Assembly: GCA_018261905.1 (NCBI GenBank)
Contig: JAGTRU010000001.1
Span: 248,001 to 312,000, forward strand
From: Pseudomonadota bacterium
GTDB taxonomy: Bacteria > Pseudomonadota > Gammaproteobacteria > Burkholderiales > Rhodocyclaceae
Length of the DNA: 64,000 nt
Direction: 5' to 3'
Part shown: positions 45,638 through 55,674 of the stretch, piece by piece
Layout: each line of letters opens with the position of its first letter
How positions within the stretch are numbered: position 1 is the first letter of the stretch
The notes under the pieces: model-generated
The model's input: only the letters and a program-made list of their open reading frames with translations
What the model was told of the DNA's origin: nothing
Database searches by the model: none
Made by a program: the position numbers and the translations under genes

Positions 45638-46730
45638 ATGAGCAATCGTCGCAACTTCATCAAGGTCACCGTCCTTTCCGCCGCCCTCGCCGCCATCGGC
45701 ACGTCGGCTCACGCCGCCGACACCATCAAGGTCGGCGTGCTGCATTCCCTGTCCGGCACCATGGCCATTTCCGAGACCGCGCTCAAGGAAACCGTGCTCA
45801 TGACCATCGACGAAATCAACAAGTCCGGCGGCGTACTCGGCAAAAAGCTCGAGCCGGTCGTCGTCGACCCGGCTTCCAACTGGCCGCTGTTCGCCGAAAA
45901 GGCCCGCCAGCTACTGACCAAGGACAAGGTCGCCGTGACCTTCGGCTGCTGGACCTCGGTGTCGCGCAAGTCCGTGCTGCCGGTTTACAAGGAACTGAAT
46001 GGCCTGCTCTTCTATCCGGTCCAGTACGAAGGTGAAGAACTCGAAAAGAACGTTTTCTACACCGGCGCCGCCCCCAACCAGCAAGCCATTCCGGCCGTCG
46101 AATACCTGATGTCCAAGGACGGCGGCGAAGCCAAGCGCTTCGTGCTGCTCGGCACCGACTACGTCTATCCGCGCCGACTCCAACGTGCCCTTCTACAAGG
46201 AACTCGGTAATGCCGGTCTGAAGGCTACCGACGTGCCGGTGGTCGCCTTCTCGGTTGGCGAGGAAGAACTGCGCGGCGTCGATACCAAGCCGCTGGTCGG
46301 CCACCTGGCGTCGTGGAACTACTTCATGTCGCTGAAGAACCCGGAAAACACCAAGTTCGTCAATCTGTACAAGGCCTGGGCCAAGAAGGCCAAGCTGCCG
46401 AACGCCGACAAGGTGGTGACCAACGACCCGATGGAAGCCACCTACATCGGCATCCACATGTGGGCGCAGGCTGTCGAAAAGGCCAAATCGACGGACACCG
46501 ACAAGGTCATCGCCGCCATGGCCGGCCAGACCTTCAAGGCACCGTCGGGCATCATGTCGAAGATGGACGAGAAGAACCACCACCTGCACAAATCGGTATT
46601 CATCGGCGAAGTCAAGGCCGACGGCCAGTTCAACGTCGTCTGGAAGACGCCCGGCCCGGTCAAGGCCCAGCCGTGGAGCCCGTTCATCGCCGGCAACGAC
46701 AAGAAAAAGGACGAGCCGGAAATGAAGTAA
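45638..46730 (+). pseudogene. urtA: Urea ABC transporter substrate-binding protein, frame-disrupted
   Basis: Starts as a normal UrtA (twin-arginine-like RRNFIK signal, [19 protein letters not shown]) and runs to GTDYVYPR at about 46172, then changes frame and continues as [20 protein letters not shown] to a normal C terminus at 46730. About 57 residues usually found between these two segments are absent, and the loss is not a multiple of three, so the frame 1 product stops at 46210. The binding protein should be non-functional unless the deletion is an assembly error. urtB-E lie 4.9 kb downstream and are intact. Confidence 0.85.
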
Positions 46731-46756
46731 GCCGGCAACAACGCTCGGTCGCACCA

Positions 46757-46783
46757 ACGGGAGCTTCGCCTCCCGTTTTTTTT
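46757..46783 (+). terminator. Rho-independent terminator after urtA
   Basis: ACGGGAG and CTCCCGT pair around CTTCGC, followed by eight Ts, 27 bases after the urtA stop. Confidence 0.9.
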
Positions 46784-46969
46784 GCAAATGGCCTATTCCC
46801 TTGTCCGGCCAGGATTTCCGACAAAAATAATGAACCAAAACCGGGAACTATCGGCGGTCATTCCTGACCAACCCCCGGCCGTAAAACCGGTCGGCTCCGG
46901 CGCCGTGCTCCTTGCACGCGTCTGCACCGCCGGTGCCGGCAGCTTCCATACAACAACAGGGGTTGGTTC

Positions 46970-48397
46970 ATGTCTGAAACAAGCACTACCTATAACGACA
47001 AGGTCGTCCGGCAATTTGCCGTCATGACCGTGATCTGGGGCATCGTCGGCATGCTGGTCGGCGTCATCATCGCGGCGCAACTGGTCTGGCCGGAATTGAA
47101 TGTCGGGCCCTACTTTCATTTCGGTCGCCTGCGCCCGCTGCATACCAATGCGGTCATTTTCGCTTTCGGCGGCTGCGCCCTGTTCGCCACTTCCTACTAC
47201 GTCGTGCAGCGCACCTGCCACGCCCGGCTGTGGGGCGGCCCGCTGATTCCGCTGACCTTCTGGGGCTGGCAACTGGTCATCATTCTGGCCGTCGTCACCC
47301 TGCCGCTGGGCATCACCCAGGGCAAGGAATACGCCGAACTCGAATGGCCCATCGACATCCTCATCGCCATCGTCTGGATCGCCTACGGCGCCGTCTTCTT
47401 CGGCACCATTGCCCGGCGCGCCGTATCGCACATCTACGTCGCCAACTGGTTTTACGGCGCCTTCATCATCGCCGTCGGCCTGCTCCACATCGTCAACAGC
47501 ATGGCCGTGCCGGTTTCGCTGGGCAAGTCCTACTCGGTCTATTCCGGCGCCCAGGATGCCATGGTCCAGTGGTGGTACGGCCACAACGCCGTCGGCTTTT
47601 TCCTGACCGCCGGCTTCCTCGGCATGATGTATTACTTCGTGCCGAAGCAGGCCGGCCGCCCGGTGTACTCCTACCGCCTGTCCATCGTACACTTCTGGGC
47701 CCTGATCTTCACCTACATGTGGGCCGGCCCGCATCACCTGCACTACACCGCCCTGCCCGACTGGACGCAGTCGGTCGGCATGGTCTTCTCGCTGATTTTG
47801 CTGGCGCCGTCCTGGGGCGGCATGATCAACGGCATCATGACGCTGTCGGGTTCCTGGCACAAACTGCGCACCGATCCCATCCTGAAATTCCTCATCACCT
47901 CGCTGTCCTTCTACGGCATGTCCACCTTCGAAGGCCCGATGATGGCCATCAAGACGATCAATGCGCTGTCGCACTACACCGACTGGACCATCGGCCACGT
48001 CCACTCCGGGGCGCTCGGCTGGGTGGCGATGGTCTCCATCGGCTCGATCTATTTCCTCCTGCCCAAACTGTTCGGCAAGAGCGAGATGTATAGTGTCCAA
48101 CTGGTTACCGTGCATTTCTGGATCGCCACCATCGGCACCGTGCTCTACATTTCCTCGATGTGGATTTCCGGCGTCATGCAGGGCCTGATGTGGCGGGCCA
48201 CCAATGCCGACGGTTCCCTGGCCTACAGTTTCGTCGAAGGGGTTAAGGGTTCCTACCCATTCTGGGCCGTTCGCTGGCTGGGCGGCATCTTCTTCCTCTC
48301 CGGCATGCTGTTGATGGCTTACAACATGTTCCGGACCATCGCCGCCGGCAAGGTTGCCCCGGTTCCCATCCTGGCTCCGGCCGGGCATCACGCCTAA
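46970..48397 (+). CDS. ccoN: cbb3-type cytochrome c oxidase subunit I
   Basis: 475 residues, twelve membrane helices. Heme and CuB ligands visible: His in [10 protein letters not shown], the HFWALIF...[10 protein letters not shown] block, and the [13 protein letters not shown] histidines. It is the catalytic subunit for oxygen reduction at low O2. The start at 46970 has ACAGGGG upstream. Only ccoQ follows; ccoO and ccoP, needed for electron entry, are not in the window, as in the orphan ccoNQ pairs of Pseudomonas aeruginosa. Confidence 0.93.
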   Translation: MSETSTTYNDKVVRQFAVMTVIWGIVGMLVGVIIAAQLVWPELNVGPYFHFGRLRPLHTNAVIFAFGGCALFATSYYVVQRTCHARLWGGPLIPLTFWGWQLVIILAVVTLPLGITQGKEYAELEWPIDILIAIVWIAYGAVFFGTIARRAVSHIYVANWFYGAFIIAVGLLHIVNSMAVPVSLGKSYSVYSGAQDAMVQWWYGHNAVGFFLTAGFLGMMYYFVPKQAGRPVYSYRLSIVHFWALIFTYMWAGPHHLHYTALPDWTQSVGMVFSLILLAPSWGGMINGIMTLSGSWHKLRTDPILKFLITSLSFYGMSTFEGPMMAIKTINALSHYTDWTIGHVHSGALGWVAMVSIGSIYFLLPKLFGKSEMYSVQLVTVHFWIATIGTVLYISSMWISGVMQGLMWRATNADGSLAYSFVEGVKGSYPFWAVRWLGGIFFLSGMLLMAYNMFRTIAAGKVAPVPILAPAGHHA

Positions 48398-48408
48398 AGG
48401 TCATCCCC

Positions 48409-48591
48409 ATGGATATCAACGAAATGCGCTCCCTGATCACGGTCTTCGGGCTCCTCTGTTTTCTCGCCATCGTCTTCTGGGCCTACAGCAAGAAGCGCGG
48501 CAAGGACTTTTCCGAAGCCGCCAACCTGCCCTTCAACGACCCGGAGGAAGAGGCGGCGCGCGCCAGGGAAGACCTGCTGCGCCGCTGGTAA
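48409..48591 (+). CDS. ccoQ: cbb3-type oxidase small subunit CcoQ
   Basis: 60 residues with one membrane helix (LITVFGLLCFLAIVFWAYSK) and an acidic tail, the usual CcoQ form that stabilises the cbb3 complex. Eleven bases from ccoN; AAAGG precedes the ATG. A terminator follows. Confidence 0.88.
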   Translation: MDINEMRSLITVFGLLCFLAIVFWAYSKKRGKDFSEAANLPFNDPEEEAARAREDLLRRW

Positions 48592-48598
48592 ACGACGC

Positions 48599-48624
48599 AA
48601 GGCCCGGCAGGCCCGGGCCTTTTC
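48599..48624 (+). terminator. Rho-independent terminator after ccoNQ
   Basis: AAGGCCCGG and CCGGGCCTT form a perfect nine-base-pair stem with a short loop and a short T run. Confidence 0.75.
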
Positions 48625-48747
48625 ATTCGGGCAAGGCGACGGCAAGCCGTGTATATTCCGCCCTCGACCGCTGGCCCCAGGTATTCGATCGCGTTTCCAC
48701 CGGCCCCCCAACGGTGGTTCCGCAATCGCTTTCCTTGCCCTCTATCC

Positions 48748-49845
48748 ATGCCGCTACAGAATATCGTCCCCGCCGAATACGCGTCGCAACTGGCCGACAA
48801 GGTCGCCGGCTTTACCGCCGCCTTCTCCCCTTGTCGCCTTCCCCCTCCCGCCGTCTTCGCCTCGGCGCCGCTGCATTACCGCTGGCGCGCCGAATTCCGC
48901 ATGCTGCACGAGCGCGGGCGGGTCGATTACGCGATGTTCGCCGCGGCCGACCCGAAGACCCCGGTCGCCATCGACGATTTCCCGGCCGTCGCGGTCGCCA
49001 TCCATGACCTGATGCCGCGCCTGCGCGAATTGTTGCAGGCCAGCAACACGCTGAAAGATGGGCTCTACCAGGTGAATTTCCTGGCCACGCTGAGTGGCGA
49101 GATGCTGGTCACGCTGATTTACCACCACCCCCTCGGCAAGCGCTGGGAAGCCGCCGCCCAGGGGCTGGCCGACGAACTGAAGGTGCACCTGGTGGGCCGC
49201 AGTCGCGGCCAGAAAGTGGTGTTGGGGCGCGACTGGCTGCTCGAGGAATTCGAACTGAACGGCCGCCGACTGCGCTATCAGCAGATCGAAGGCAGTTTCA
49301 CCCAGCCCAACGCCGGCCTCAATCGGCAAATGCTCGACTGGGCCGGCCGGCAGGCGGTTGGGCTGGGCGGCGACCTGCTTGAACTGTATTGCGGCAACGG
49401 CAATTTCACCGTCGCCCTGGCCCCGCTTTTCGAACGCGTGCTGGCCACCGAGGTCAATACCGCCTCGGTCAATGCCGCCCACTACAACCTCGAAGCCAAC
49501 GCCATCAGCAACGTCGTCGTTGCCCGCCTGGCCAGCGAAGATATCAGCGCCGCGCTGGCCGGCCAGCCGACGCGCAGCAAGTTGCCGGCGATCGATTTCG
49601 CCGCCTACCGTTTTTCCACCTTGTTCGTCGATCCGCCGCGGGCCGGGCTGGATGCCCAGACGCTGGCCCTGGCCGCCGGTTTCGAGAACATCCTGTACAT
49701 TTCCTGCAACCCGGAAAGCCTGCAGGAAAATGTCGCCGCCCTGCTGACCACCCATGAAATCGCCGCCGCAGCGCTGTTCGACCAGTTTCCCTACACCCAC
49801 CACCTGGAAAGCGGCCTGCTGCTCAAGCGACGGCCGGCCAACTGA
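48748..49845 (+). CDS. trmA: tRNA (uracil-5-)-methyltransferase TrmA
   Basis: 365 residues. SAM-binding LLELYCGNGNFTVALAP, catalytic Cys in YISCNPESLQENV, and FVDPPRAGLDAQT are all present. It makes ribothymidine 54 in tRNA. The start at 48748 gives the family N terminus; an upstream extension covers the terminator. It has no iron-sulfur motif, so it is TrmA and not RlmC/D. Confidence 0.93.
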   Translation: MPLQNIVPAEYASQLADKVAGFTAAFSPCRLPPPAVFASAPLHYRWRAEFRMLHERGRVDYAMFAAADPKTPVAIDDFPAVAVAIHDLMPRLRELLQASNTLKDGLYQVNFLATLSGEMLVTLIYHHPLGKRWEAAAQGLADELKVHLVGRSRGQKVVLGRDWLLEEFELNGRRLRYQQIEGSFTQPNAGLNRQMLDWAGRQAVGLGGDLLELYCGNGNFTVALAPLFERVLATEVNTASVNAAHYNLEANAISNVVVARLASEDISAALAGQPTRSKLPAIDFAAYRFSTLFVDPPRAGLDAQTLALAAGFENILYISCNPESLQENVAALLTTHEIAAAALFDQFPYTHHLESGLLLKRRPAN

Positions 49846-50100
49846 CTAGCGATGGGCGGCGGCCCGGGCCACCGCCTGGCGGATACGGCGGATGGTCTCT
49901 TCGACCGGCGCTTTGGGCGAGACCTCCAGCCCGAGATCGCGGGCGATGGCATTGACCTTGGCCGGGTAGAGCGGAATGCCGCCGCGGTCGATGGCGGCGA
50001 GCAGGCTTCTGGCCCGCTCGAGATCGCCCGAAACGGCCCTGCCGGGAAAAAGTTTGTCCTTCAACCAGCCGAAAAACCCTTGCGAACGCTGCGATCCCAT
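49846..50100 (-). CDS. Small conserved hypothetical protein
   Basis: 84 residues, basic, with GFFGWLKDKLFPGRAVSGDL at the start and a helix-turn region (LYPAKVNAIARDLGLEVSPK, EETIRRIRQAV). It may be a small DNA- or RNA-binding protein. Family not recognised. Convergent with trmA. Confidence 0.65.
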   Translation of the reverse strand: MGSQRSQGFFGWLKDKLFPGRAVSGDLERARSLLAAIDRGGIPLYPAKVNAIARDLGLEVSPKAPVEETIRRIRQAVARAAAHR

Positions 50101-50201
50101 TACACTTGTTTCTTGTCAAAACGATGAGGATACCTTGATGGCAGCGGCAACGATCCGGCATCCGCACAAATTGTTTCCTTCCCGGGCCGCCGGGAATCGC
50201 C

Positions 50202-50810
50202 ATGAGTGACGTGACTTTCAGTCGGGCCTCGCTGGCCGCCGCCGAATTGCCGGTTTTTCCGGGGCTTGGCTTGAACGACATCTGCCTGGTCAATTCCGAG
50301 CGCCTGGCCGACGCGGCGCTGGCCGCGCTGCTGGCCGGCGATGCCATCGGTTTCGATAGCGAATCGAAGCCGACCTTCCTCAAGGGCGAGGCCTCGACCG
50401 GCCCGCACCTGGTTCAACTGGCCACCGACGAGCGCGCCTACCTCTTCCCGGTCGGCCGCGGCGTGGCCCATCCGGCGCTCAAAACCATTCTCGAAGCACC
50501 GGCCCTGATCAAGGTCGGCTTTGGCCTGGGCAACGATCGCAGCGCACTGCACGCCCGCCTCGGCATCACCCTCGCCAACGTCCTCGACCTCGGCGAAATG
50601 CTGCGCGGCCCGGGGCATCGCGGCACGGTCGGGGCGAAGGTGGCGGTGGCCCATTATTTCGGCCAGAAATTCCAGAAATCCAAGAAAGTCGGCACCAGCA
50701 ACTGGGCCAACCCGCAGCTCAACGAGCGCCAGTTGCTTTACGCCGCCAACGACGCCTATGTCGCGCTCAAGATCTACCGGCTGTGGGCGCGCGATCAGGC
50801 GCCGCGCTAA
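50202..50810 (+). CDS. 3'-5' exonuclease, RNase D-like DEDD family
   Basis: 202 residues with the DEDDy motifs: FDSESKPTF (Asp, Glu), LIKVGFGLGNDRSAL (Asp), and LLYAANDAYVALKIY (Tyr and Asp). It has no HRDC domain, so it is a small exonuclease of the type seen in betaproteobacteria; substrate unknown. GCCGGGAATC precedes the start. Confidence 0.88.
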   Translation: MSDVTFSRASLAAAELPVFPGLGLNDICLVNSERLADAALAALLAGDAIGFDSESKPTFLKGEASTGPHLVQLATDERAYLFPVGRGVAHPALKTILEAPALIKVGFGLGNDRSALHARLGITLANVLDLGEMLRGPGHRGTVGAKVAVAHYFGQKFQKSKKVGTSNWANPQLNERQLLYAANDAYVALKIYRLWARDQAPR

Positions 50811-50843
50811 GTTTTTGTACCAATCTGTTCAGGAACCCTCTCG

Positions 50844-51497
50844 ATGCTTGCCACCCTTCCCGTGCTCACCCTTGCCGAAACCCGCGTCCTCGGCACCCTG
50901 CTCGAAAAACAACGCACCGTCCCCGACACCTACCCGCTTTCGGTCAATGCACTGGCCGCCGGCTGCAACCAGAAAACCAGCCGCAACCCGGTCCTCGAAC
51001 TGAGCGACGCCGATCTCCTGCAGGCCATCGATACCTTGCGTGAACTGGGTCTGGCCTACGAAATGAGCGGCGGCCGGGTGGCCCGTTTCGCCCACAAACT
51101 GGAACACGCCCTCGGTATCCCGACCCAGGCTTCGGCGCTGCTCGGCGTGCTGATGCTGCGCGGCCCGCAGACGGCCGGCGAACTGCGCCTGAATTGCGAG
51201 CGCCTGCACAAGTTCGCCGACATTTCCTCGGTCGAAGCCTTTCTCGTCGAACTCAGCGAACGCAGCCTGCCGCTGGTCGTCGAATTGCCCCGTCTGCCGG
51301 GCTCCCGGGAAAATCGCTGGATGCATCTGCTGAGCGGCCAGCCGACCATCGACGCGGCGCCGGCCCGCCCTTCCGCCGCACCGGCCGGGTCGGAACTCGA
51401 CGAACTGCGCCAGCGCGTTACTGCGCTGGAAAACGAAGTCGCCGAATTGCGTGACCTGCTGCTCGAACACCTGGTCGCTCAACCGACCGCCGGCTAA
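50844..51497 (+). CDS. yceH: YceH family protein (DUF480)
   Basis: 217 residues. Two winged-helix segments ([40 protein letters not shown]; then [20 protein letters not shown]), and a C-terminal coiled coil ([20 protein letters not shown]). Function unknown, DNA-binding shape. AGGAA precedes the ATG. Confidence 0.92.
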   Translation: MLATLPVLTLAETRVLGTLLEKQRTVPDTYPLSVNALAAGCNQKTSRNPVLELSDADLLQAIDTLRELGLAYEMSGGRVARFAHKLEHALGIPTQASALLGVLMLRGPQTAGELRLNCERLHKFADISSVEAFLVELSERSLPLVVELPRLPGSRENRWMHLLSGQPTIDAAPARPSAAPAGSELDELRQRVTALENEVAELRDLLLEHLVAQPTAG

Positions 51498-51528
51498 ATG
51501 CCGGCAGCGTAGGCGGCGAGGCCGCCCT

Positions 51529-51590
51529 ACGCAATTCATCGTATTCCCCGTTACCAACCCGGCCCGTAATCTGTCGCTGCACTGCACAAA
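51529..51590 (+). promoter_or_regulatory. Upstream element of urtB, shared with urtA
   Basis: Matches the block upstream of urtA at 45522-45583 (shared TACGCAAT, CGTATTCC, TAATCTG, CGCTGCACTGCA). It begins at the end of a GC-rich hairpin (51508-51533). Confidence 0.5.
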
Positions 51591-51607
51591 TTGCGGACGG
51601 ACCCTTG

Positions 51608-53188
51608 ATGACCAAATTACTGATGATTTTGCTGCTCGGCGCCTGCACGCTGCCTGCGCAGGCCGCCCTCGATGCGGCCCAGGTACGCCAGTTGGCGGCC
51701 GAGGACTCGACCGACAAAGTCGCCGCCATCCGGCACCTGACCCAGACTGCCGATCCGGACGCCGTCCGCGTTTTGCAAGCCATGGCCGAGGACAGCCTGT
51801 TCCTGGCCGGCGACCGGGCAGTCATCATCGACGGCGACAACGCCTACGATGCGACCAGCGGCGAAAGCATCAAGATGCCGGCGGCGCCGGAATCGATCAC
51901 CGTCAATAACCGCATCCGCGGCGAACTGTCGGGCGCCCTCGCCGCCCTCAAATTGTTCGATGGCGAACGAAGCGTTCGTCTGGAATCGGCGCAAAAGCTG
52001 CAAAGCAAGGTCAGCCCCGAAATGGCGCCGCTGCTGGCGCGCGCCCTGGCCAAGGAAAGCGATCCGGAAATCAAGGCCCTGCTCACCCTGGCGCACGCCC
52101 AGGCCAGCCTCGGCGATGCCGATCCGGCGGTGCGCCTGGCGGCGGTCAAGGCACTGGCCGCGACCACCTCGCCGGCGATCAAGACGGTGCTGCAGCCGCT
52201 CACCGACAAGGCGACGGAAGCCGACGACCAGGTGCGCTACGAAGCAATCGCCGCGATCAAGGCGATCGACGGCCGCCTGGCGCTTGCCGAAAACCTCGGC
52301 CGCGTCTTCTCCGGCCTCTCGCTCGGCAGCATCCTGCTGCTCGCCGCGCTCGGCCTGGCCATCACCTATGGCGTCATGGGCATCATCAACATGGCGCACG
52401 GCGAATTGCTGATGGTCGGCGCCTATGCCACCTACGGCATGCAGAGCCTGTTCCGCGCCTATCTGCCGGATTACCTCGACTGGTATCTGCCGGCCGCCAT
52501 TCCGCTCGCCTTCTTCAGCGCCGCGCTGATCGGTGTCGTCATGGAACGCACGGTGATCCGCTGGCTGTACGGGCGCACGCTGGAAACCCTGCTTGCCACC
52601 TGGGGTCTGTCGCTGGTGCTGATCCAGTCGGCGCGCGTGCTGTTTGGCGCGCAGAACGTCGAAGTCGCCAACCCGAGCTGGATGTCGGGCGGCATCGAGC
52701 TGATGCCCAACCTGATGCTGCCGTGGAACCGCATCATCATCGTCGGCTTCGCGCTGTTCGTGCTGACCCTGGTCTGGGTATTGATGAACAAAACGCGGCT
52801 CGGCATGTTCGTCCGCGCCGTGACGCAGAACCGGGCGATGGCCGGCTGCGTCGGGGTACCGACGGCGCGCATCGACAGCCTGGCCTTCGCCCTCGGGGCC
52901 GGCATCGCCGGCCTGGGCGGCGTTGCCCTGTCGCAGATTTCCAATGTCGGGCCGGACATGGGCCAGGGCTACATCGTCGATTCCTTCATGGTGGTGGTGG
53001 TCGGCGGCGTCGGCCAACTCGCCGGCGCGGTCTGGGCGGCGCTCGGCCTGGGCATCTTCAGCAAACTGCTCGAAGGCTGGGCGGGCGCGGTGATCGCCAA
53101 GATCAGCATCCTCGTCTGCATCATCATCTTCATCCAGAAGCGTCCGCAGGGCATCTTTGCCCTCAAGGGCCGCTTCGTCGACAACTGA
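51608..53188 (+). CDS. urtB: Urea ABC transporter permease UrtB
   Basis: 526 residues. Signal-like start (MTKLLMILLLGACTLPAQA), ~210 residues of helical-repeat periplasmic domain (typical for proteobacterial UrtB), then a LivH-type permease with ten helices (GLAITYGVMGIINMAHGELL; VVVVGGVGQLAGAVWAALGL). Partner of UrtC. The ATG at 51608 is preferred over a TTG three bases upstream. Confidence 0.93.
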   Translation: MTKLLMILLLGACTLPAQAALDAAQVRQLAAEDSTDKVAAIRHLTQTADPDAVRVLQAMAEDSLFLAGDRAVIIDGDNAYDATSGESIKMPAAPESITVNNRIRGELSGALAALKLFDGERSVRLESAQKLQSKVSPEMAPLLARALAKESDPEIKALLTLAHAQASLGDADPAVRLAAVKALAATTSPAIKTVLQPLTDKATEADDQVRYEAIAAIKAIDGRLALAENLGRVFSGLSLGSILLLAALGLAITYGVMGIINMAHGELLMVGAYATYGMQSLFRAYLPDYLDWYLPAAIPLAFFSAALIGVVMERTVIRWLYGRTLETLLATWGLSLVLIQSARVLFGAQNVEVANPSWMSGGIELMPNLMLPWNRIIIVGFALFVLTLVWVLMNKTRLGMFVRAVTQNRAMAGCVGVPTARIDSLAFALGAGIAGLGGVALSQISNVGPDMGQGYIVDSFMVVVVGGVGQLAGAVWAALGLGIFSKLLEGWAGAVIAKISILVCIIIFIQKRPQGIFALKGRFVDN

Positions 53189-53196
53189 GAACCGCC

Positions 53197-54309
53197 ATGC
53201 GCCCCTCCCTCACCCTTCGCCTCCTGGCCGCGCTGGACAAGAAAAGCTGGCTGGCGCTCGGCGTCTTCCTCGCCCTGAGCCTCATCGTCGTCCCGCTCCT
53301 CCACCTGGCGGTCGGCGAAGACAGCGCCTTCTACCTGTCGACCTACTTCATCACGCTGATCGGCAAGATCATGTGCTACGCGCTGGTGGCCGTCGCCATG
53401 GACCTGATCTGGGGCTACGGCGGCATCCTCTCGCTCGGCCACGGCCTATTTTTTGCGCTCGGCGGCTACGCCTTCGGCATGTACCTGATGCGCCAGATCG
53501 GCCGCGACGGCAGTTACGGCGCCGACATTCCGGATTTCATGGTATTTCTCGACTGGAAGGAGATTCCCTGGTTCTGGAGCGGCAGCGACCACTTTGCCTG
53601 GGCGGGACTCCTGGTCCTCGCCGTGCCGGCCCTCGTCGCCTTTGTCTTCGGCTACTTCGCCTTCCGCTCGCGGATCAAGGGCGTCTATTTCTCGATCATC
53701 ACCCAGGCCCTGACCTACGCCGCGATGCTGCTTTTCTTCCGCAATGAAACCGGCTTCGGCGGCAACAACGGTTTCACCGATTTCAAGCGCGTTCTCGGTT
53801 ACAGCGTCACCTCGCCGGAAACCCGGCTGGTGCTGTTCGGCCTGACCGCCATCGCGCTCGCGCTGACTCTGGTCTTCGCCGCCTGGCTGGTCAAATCGAA
53901 GTTTGGCCGGGTACTGACCGCCATCCGCGACGCCGAGTCGCGCGTCATGTTCATCGGCTACAACCCGCTCTGGTACAAGCTGAGCATCTGGGTGATTTCC
54001 GCTGTGCTGTGCGGCATCGCCGGCGCGCTCTACGTGCCGCAGGTCGGCATCATCAACCCGAGCGAAATGAGCCCGGCCAATTCCATCGAAATCGCCATCT
54101 GGGTGGCGGTCGGCGGGCGCGGCACGCTGATCGGCCCGATCATCGGCGCCTTCGTCGTCAATCTGGCCAAGAGCTGGTTCACCGTCAGCTTCCCGGAATA
54201 CTGGCTGTTCTTCCTCGGCCTCTTGTTCATCGTCGTGACGCTGATGCTGCCGCAAGGCCTGGTCGGCCTGTGGAAGAAAATCACCGCCCGCCAAGGAGCC
54301 TCCGCATGA
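53197..54309 (+). CDS. urtC: Urea ABC transporter permease UrtC
   Basis: 370 residues, LivM-type permease (MDLIWGYGGILSLGHGLFFA; AIRDAESRVMFIGYNPLWYK; WVAVGGRGTLIGPIIGAFVV). Eight bases after urtB; its stop overlaps the urtD start in an ATGA. Confidence 0.94.
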   Translation: MRPSLTLRLLAALDKKSWLALGVFLALSLIVVPLLHLAVGEDSAFYLSTYFITLIGKIMCYALVAVAMDLIWGYGGILSLGHGLFFALGGYAFGMYLMRQIGRDGSYGADIPDFMVFLDWKEIPWFWSGSDHFAWAGLLVLAVPALVAFVFGYFAFRSRIKGVYFSIITQALTYAAMLLFFRNETGFGGNNGFTDFKRVLGYSVTSPETRLVLFGLTAIALALTLVFAAWLVKSKFGRVLTAIRDAESRVMFIGYNPLWYKLSIWVISAVLCGIAGALYVPQVGIINPSEMSPANSIEIAIWVAVGGRGTLIGPIIGAFVVNLAKSWFTVSFPEYWLFFLGLLFIVVTLMLPQGLVGLWKKITARQGASA

Positions 54310-55142
54310 TCAGCACCCTCAACCCCGCCCTCGACGACCGTCCGGAAGGCAGCGACGGCGCCGACCAGATGGGCCACCTGGTCAGCGGCGAACTCGACCT
54401 GTCACACGGCGTCGCCCTCTACCTCGAAGACATCACCGTCAGCTTCGACGGTTTCAAGGCCCTCAACAAGCTGACCCTCAACATCGGCGCCGGCGAGCTG
54501 CGCTGCATCATCGGCCCGAACGGTGCCGGCAAGACAACGATGATGGACGTCATCACCGGCAAGACCCGGCCCGATTCCGGGAAAGCCTATTTCGGCCAGA
54601 GCATTGACCTGACCCGGCTCAGCGAACCGGAAATCGCCCATATCGGGATCGGCCGCAAGTTCCAGAAACCGACCATCTTCGAGCAGCACACGGTATCCGA
54701 GAACCTCGAGCTGGCCATGAAGACCGACAAGCGGGTGTGGAAAAGCCTGCTCGCCTGGCTCTCCGGCGACGAACGCGACCGCATTGCCGACACCCTGCGC
54801 CTGATCCGCCTCAATCAGGAAGCCGACCGCCCGGCCGGCCTGCTCTCGCACGGCCAGAAACAGTGGCTGGAAATCGGCATGCTGCTGATGCAGGAGCCGA
54901 AGCTGCTGTTATTGGATGAGCCGGTCGCCGGCATGACCGACGACGAAACCATGCGCACGGCGGAGCTCTTCGTTTCGCTAGCGGGGAAACATTCGCTGGT
55001 GGTGGTTGAGCATGATATGGCGTTTGTCGAACGGTTGGGGGGGCTCGTCACCGTTTTGCACGAAGGTTCTGTGTTGGCCGAGGGCGACCTGGCGACGGTG
55101 CAGAATGATCAGCGGGTGATTGAGGTTTATCTTGGACGCTGA
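54306..55142 (+). CDS. urtD: Urea ABC transporter ATPase UrtD
   Basis: 278 residues. Walker A GPNGAGKTT, signature LSHGQKQW, Walker B LLLLDEPVAGM, switch His in VVVEHDMAFVE. A 40-residue N-terminal extension is usual for UrtD. It energises urea uptake together with UrtE. Confidence 0.94.
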   Translation: MISTLNPALDDRPEGSDGADQMGHLVSGELDLSHGVALYLEDITVSFDGFKALNKLTLNIGAGELRCIIGPNGAGKTTMMDVITGKTRPDSGKAYFGQSIDLTRLSEPEIAHIGIGRKFQKPTIFEQHTVSENLELAMKTDKRVWKSLLAWLSGDERDRIADTLRLIRLNQEADRPAGLLSHGQKQWLEIGMLLMQEPKLLLLDEPVAGMTDDETMRTAELFVSLAGKHSLVVVEHDMAFVERLGGLVTVLHEGSVLAEGDLATVQNDQRVIEVYLGR

Positions 55143-55240
55143 GGGGAGTCTCGACTGTTTGGCGCTGGGTTCCGCCCTGCCAGGCGTCTCGCTTGCGGAC
55201 GATGCTGTGCTTGTTTGGCGTAATGGTTCCGCCTTGCGGG

Positions 55241-55674
55241 CGGGCATACTTTCTTTTGCTTCGCCAAAAGAAAGTAGCCAAAGAAAAGGCGACCCCAGGC
55301 TACGCGGTCGGCTGCGCCGACTCCCCTGCGCTACCTCCGTTGCTCGGCGCTCCACATGGGGACCCGGAAAAACGTCGCCGCCGAACCGCTCAAAACGATT
55401 TTGGCCTGTTTTCAGCGGTCGACCGCTAAAAAAGACCGTTTTCATTCCTGGGCAGAGCCTTTGCCCCGAGACGCCTTTCGGGTCCCCCTGAGAGGCGCTG
55501 AGCAACGCAGGTTTGAGCGGAATAAGGGCGAGGACTGTCTGAGGGCGAAGCCCGAGTTCCGCAGCCCCCGCTCAAACCGAGTAGCGCAAGGGACCGGGCA
55601 ACGCCCGGCGCCGACCCGGGGGTCGCCTTTTCTTTGGCTACTTTCTTTTGGCGAAGCAAAAGAAAGTACGCCCG
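55241..55674. repeat. Long inverted-repeat element between urtD and urtE
   Basis: Left arm 55241-55296 and right arm 55619-55674 are inverted 56-base copies with one mismatch (core ACTTTCTTTTGCTTCGCCAA). Each arm contains a smaller palindrome (CTTTTGCTTCGCCAAAAG). The ~320-base interior is GC-rich, has no protein gene and includes a short GGTCGACCGC palindrome. To the left (55155-55244) an imperfect ~30-base direct repeat (TGTTTGGCG...GGTTCCGCC) occurs twice. Similar TTTCTTTTGGCGAAGC-armed elements are common in betaproteobacterial intergenic space. It fills the 556-base gap and may attenuate urtE. Confidence 0.75.
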
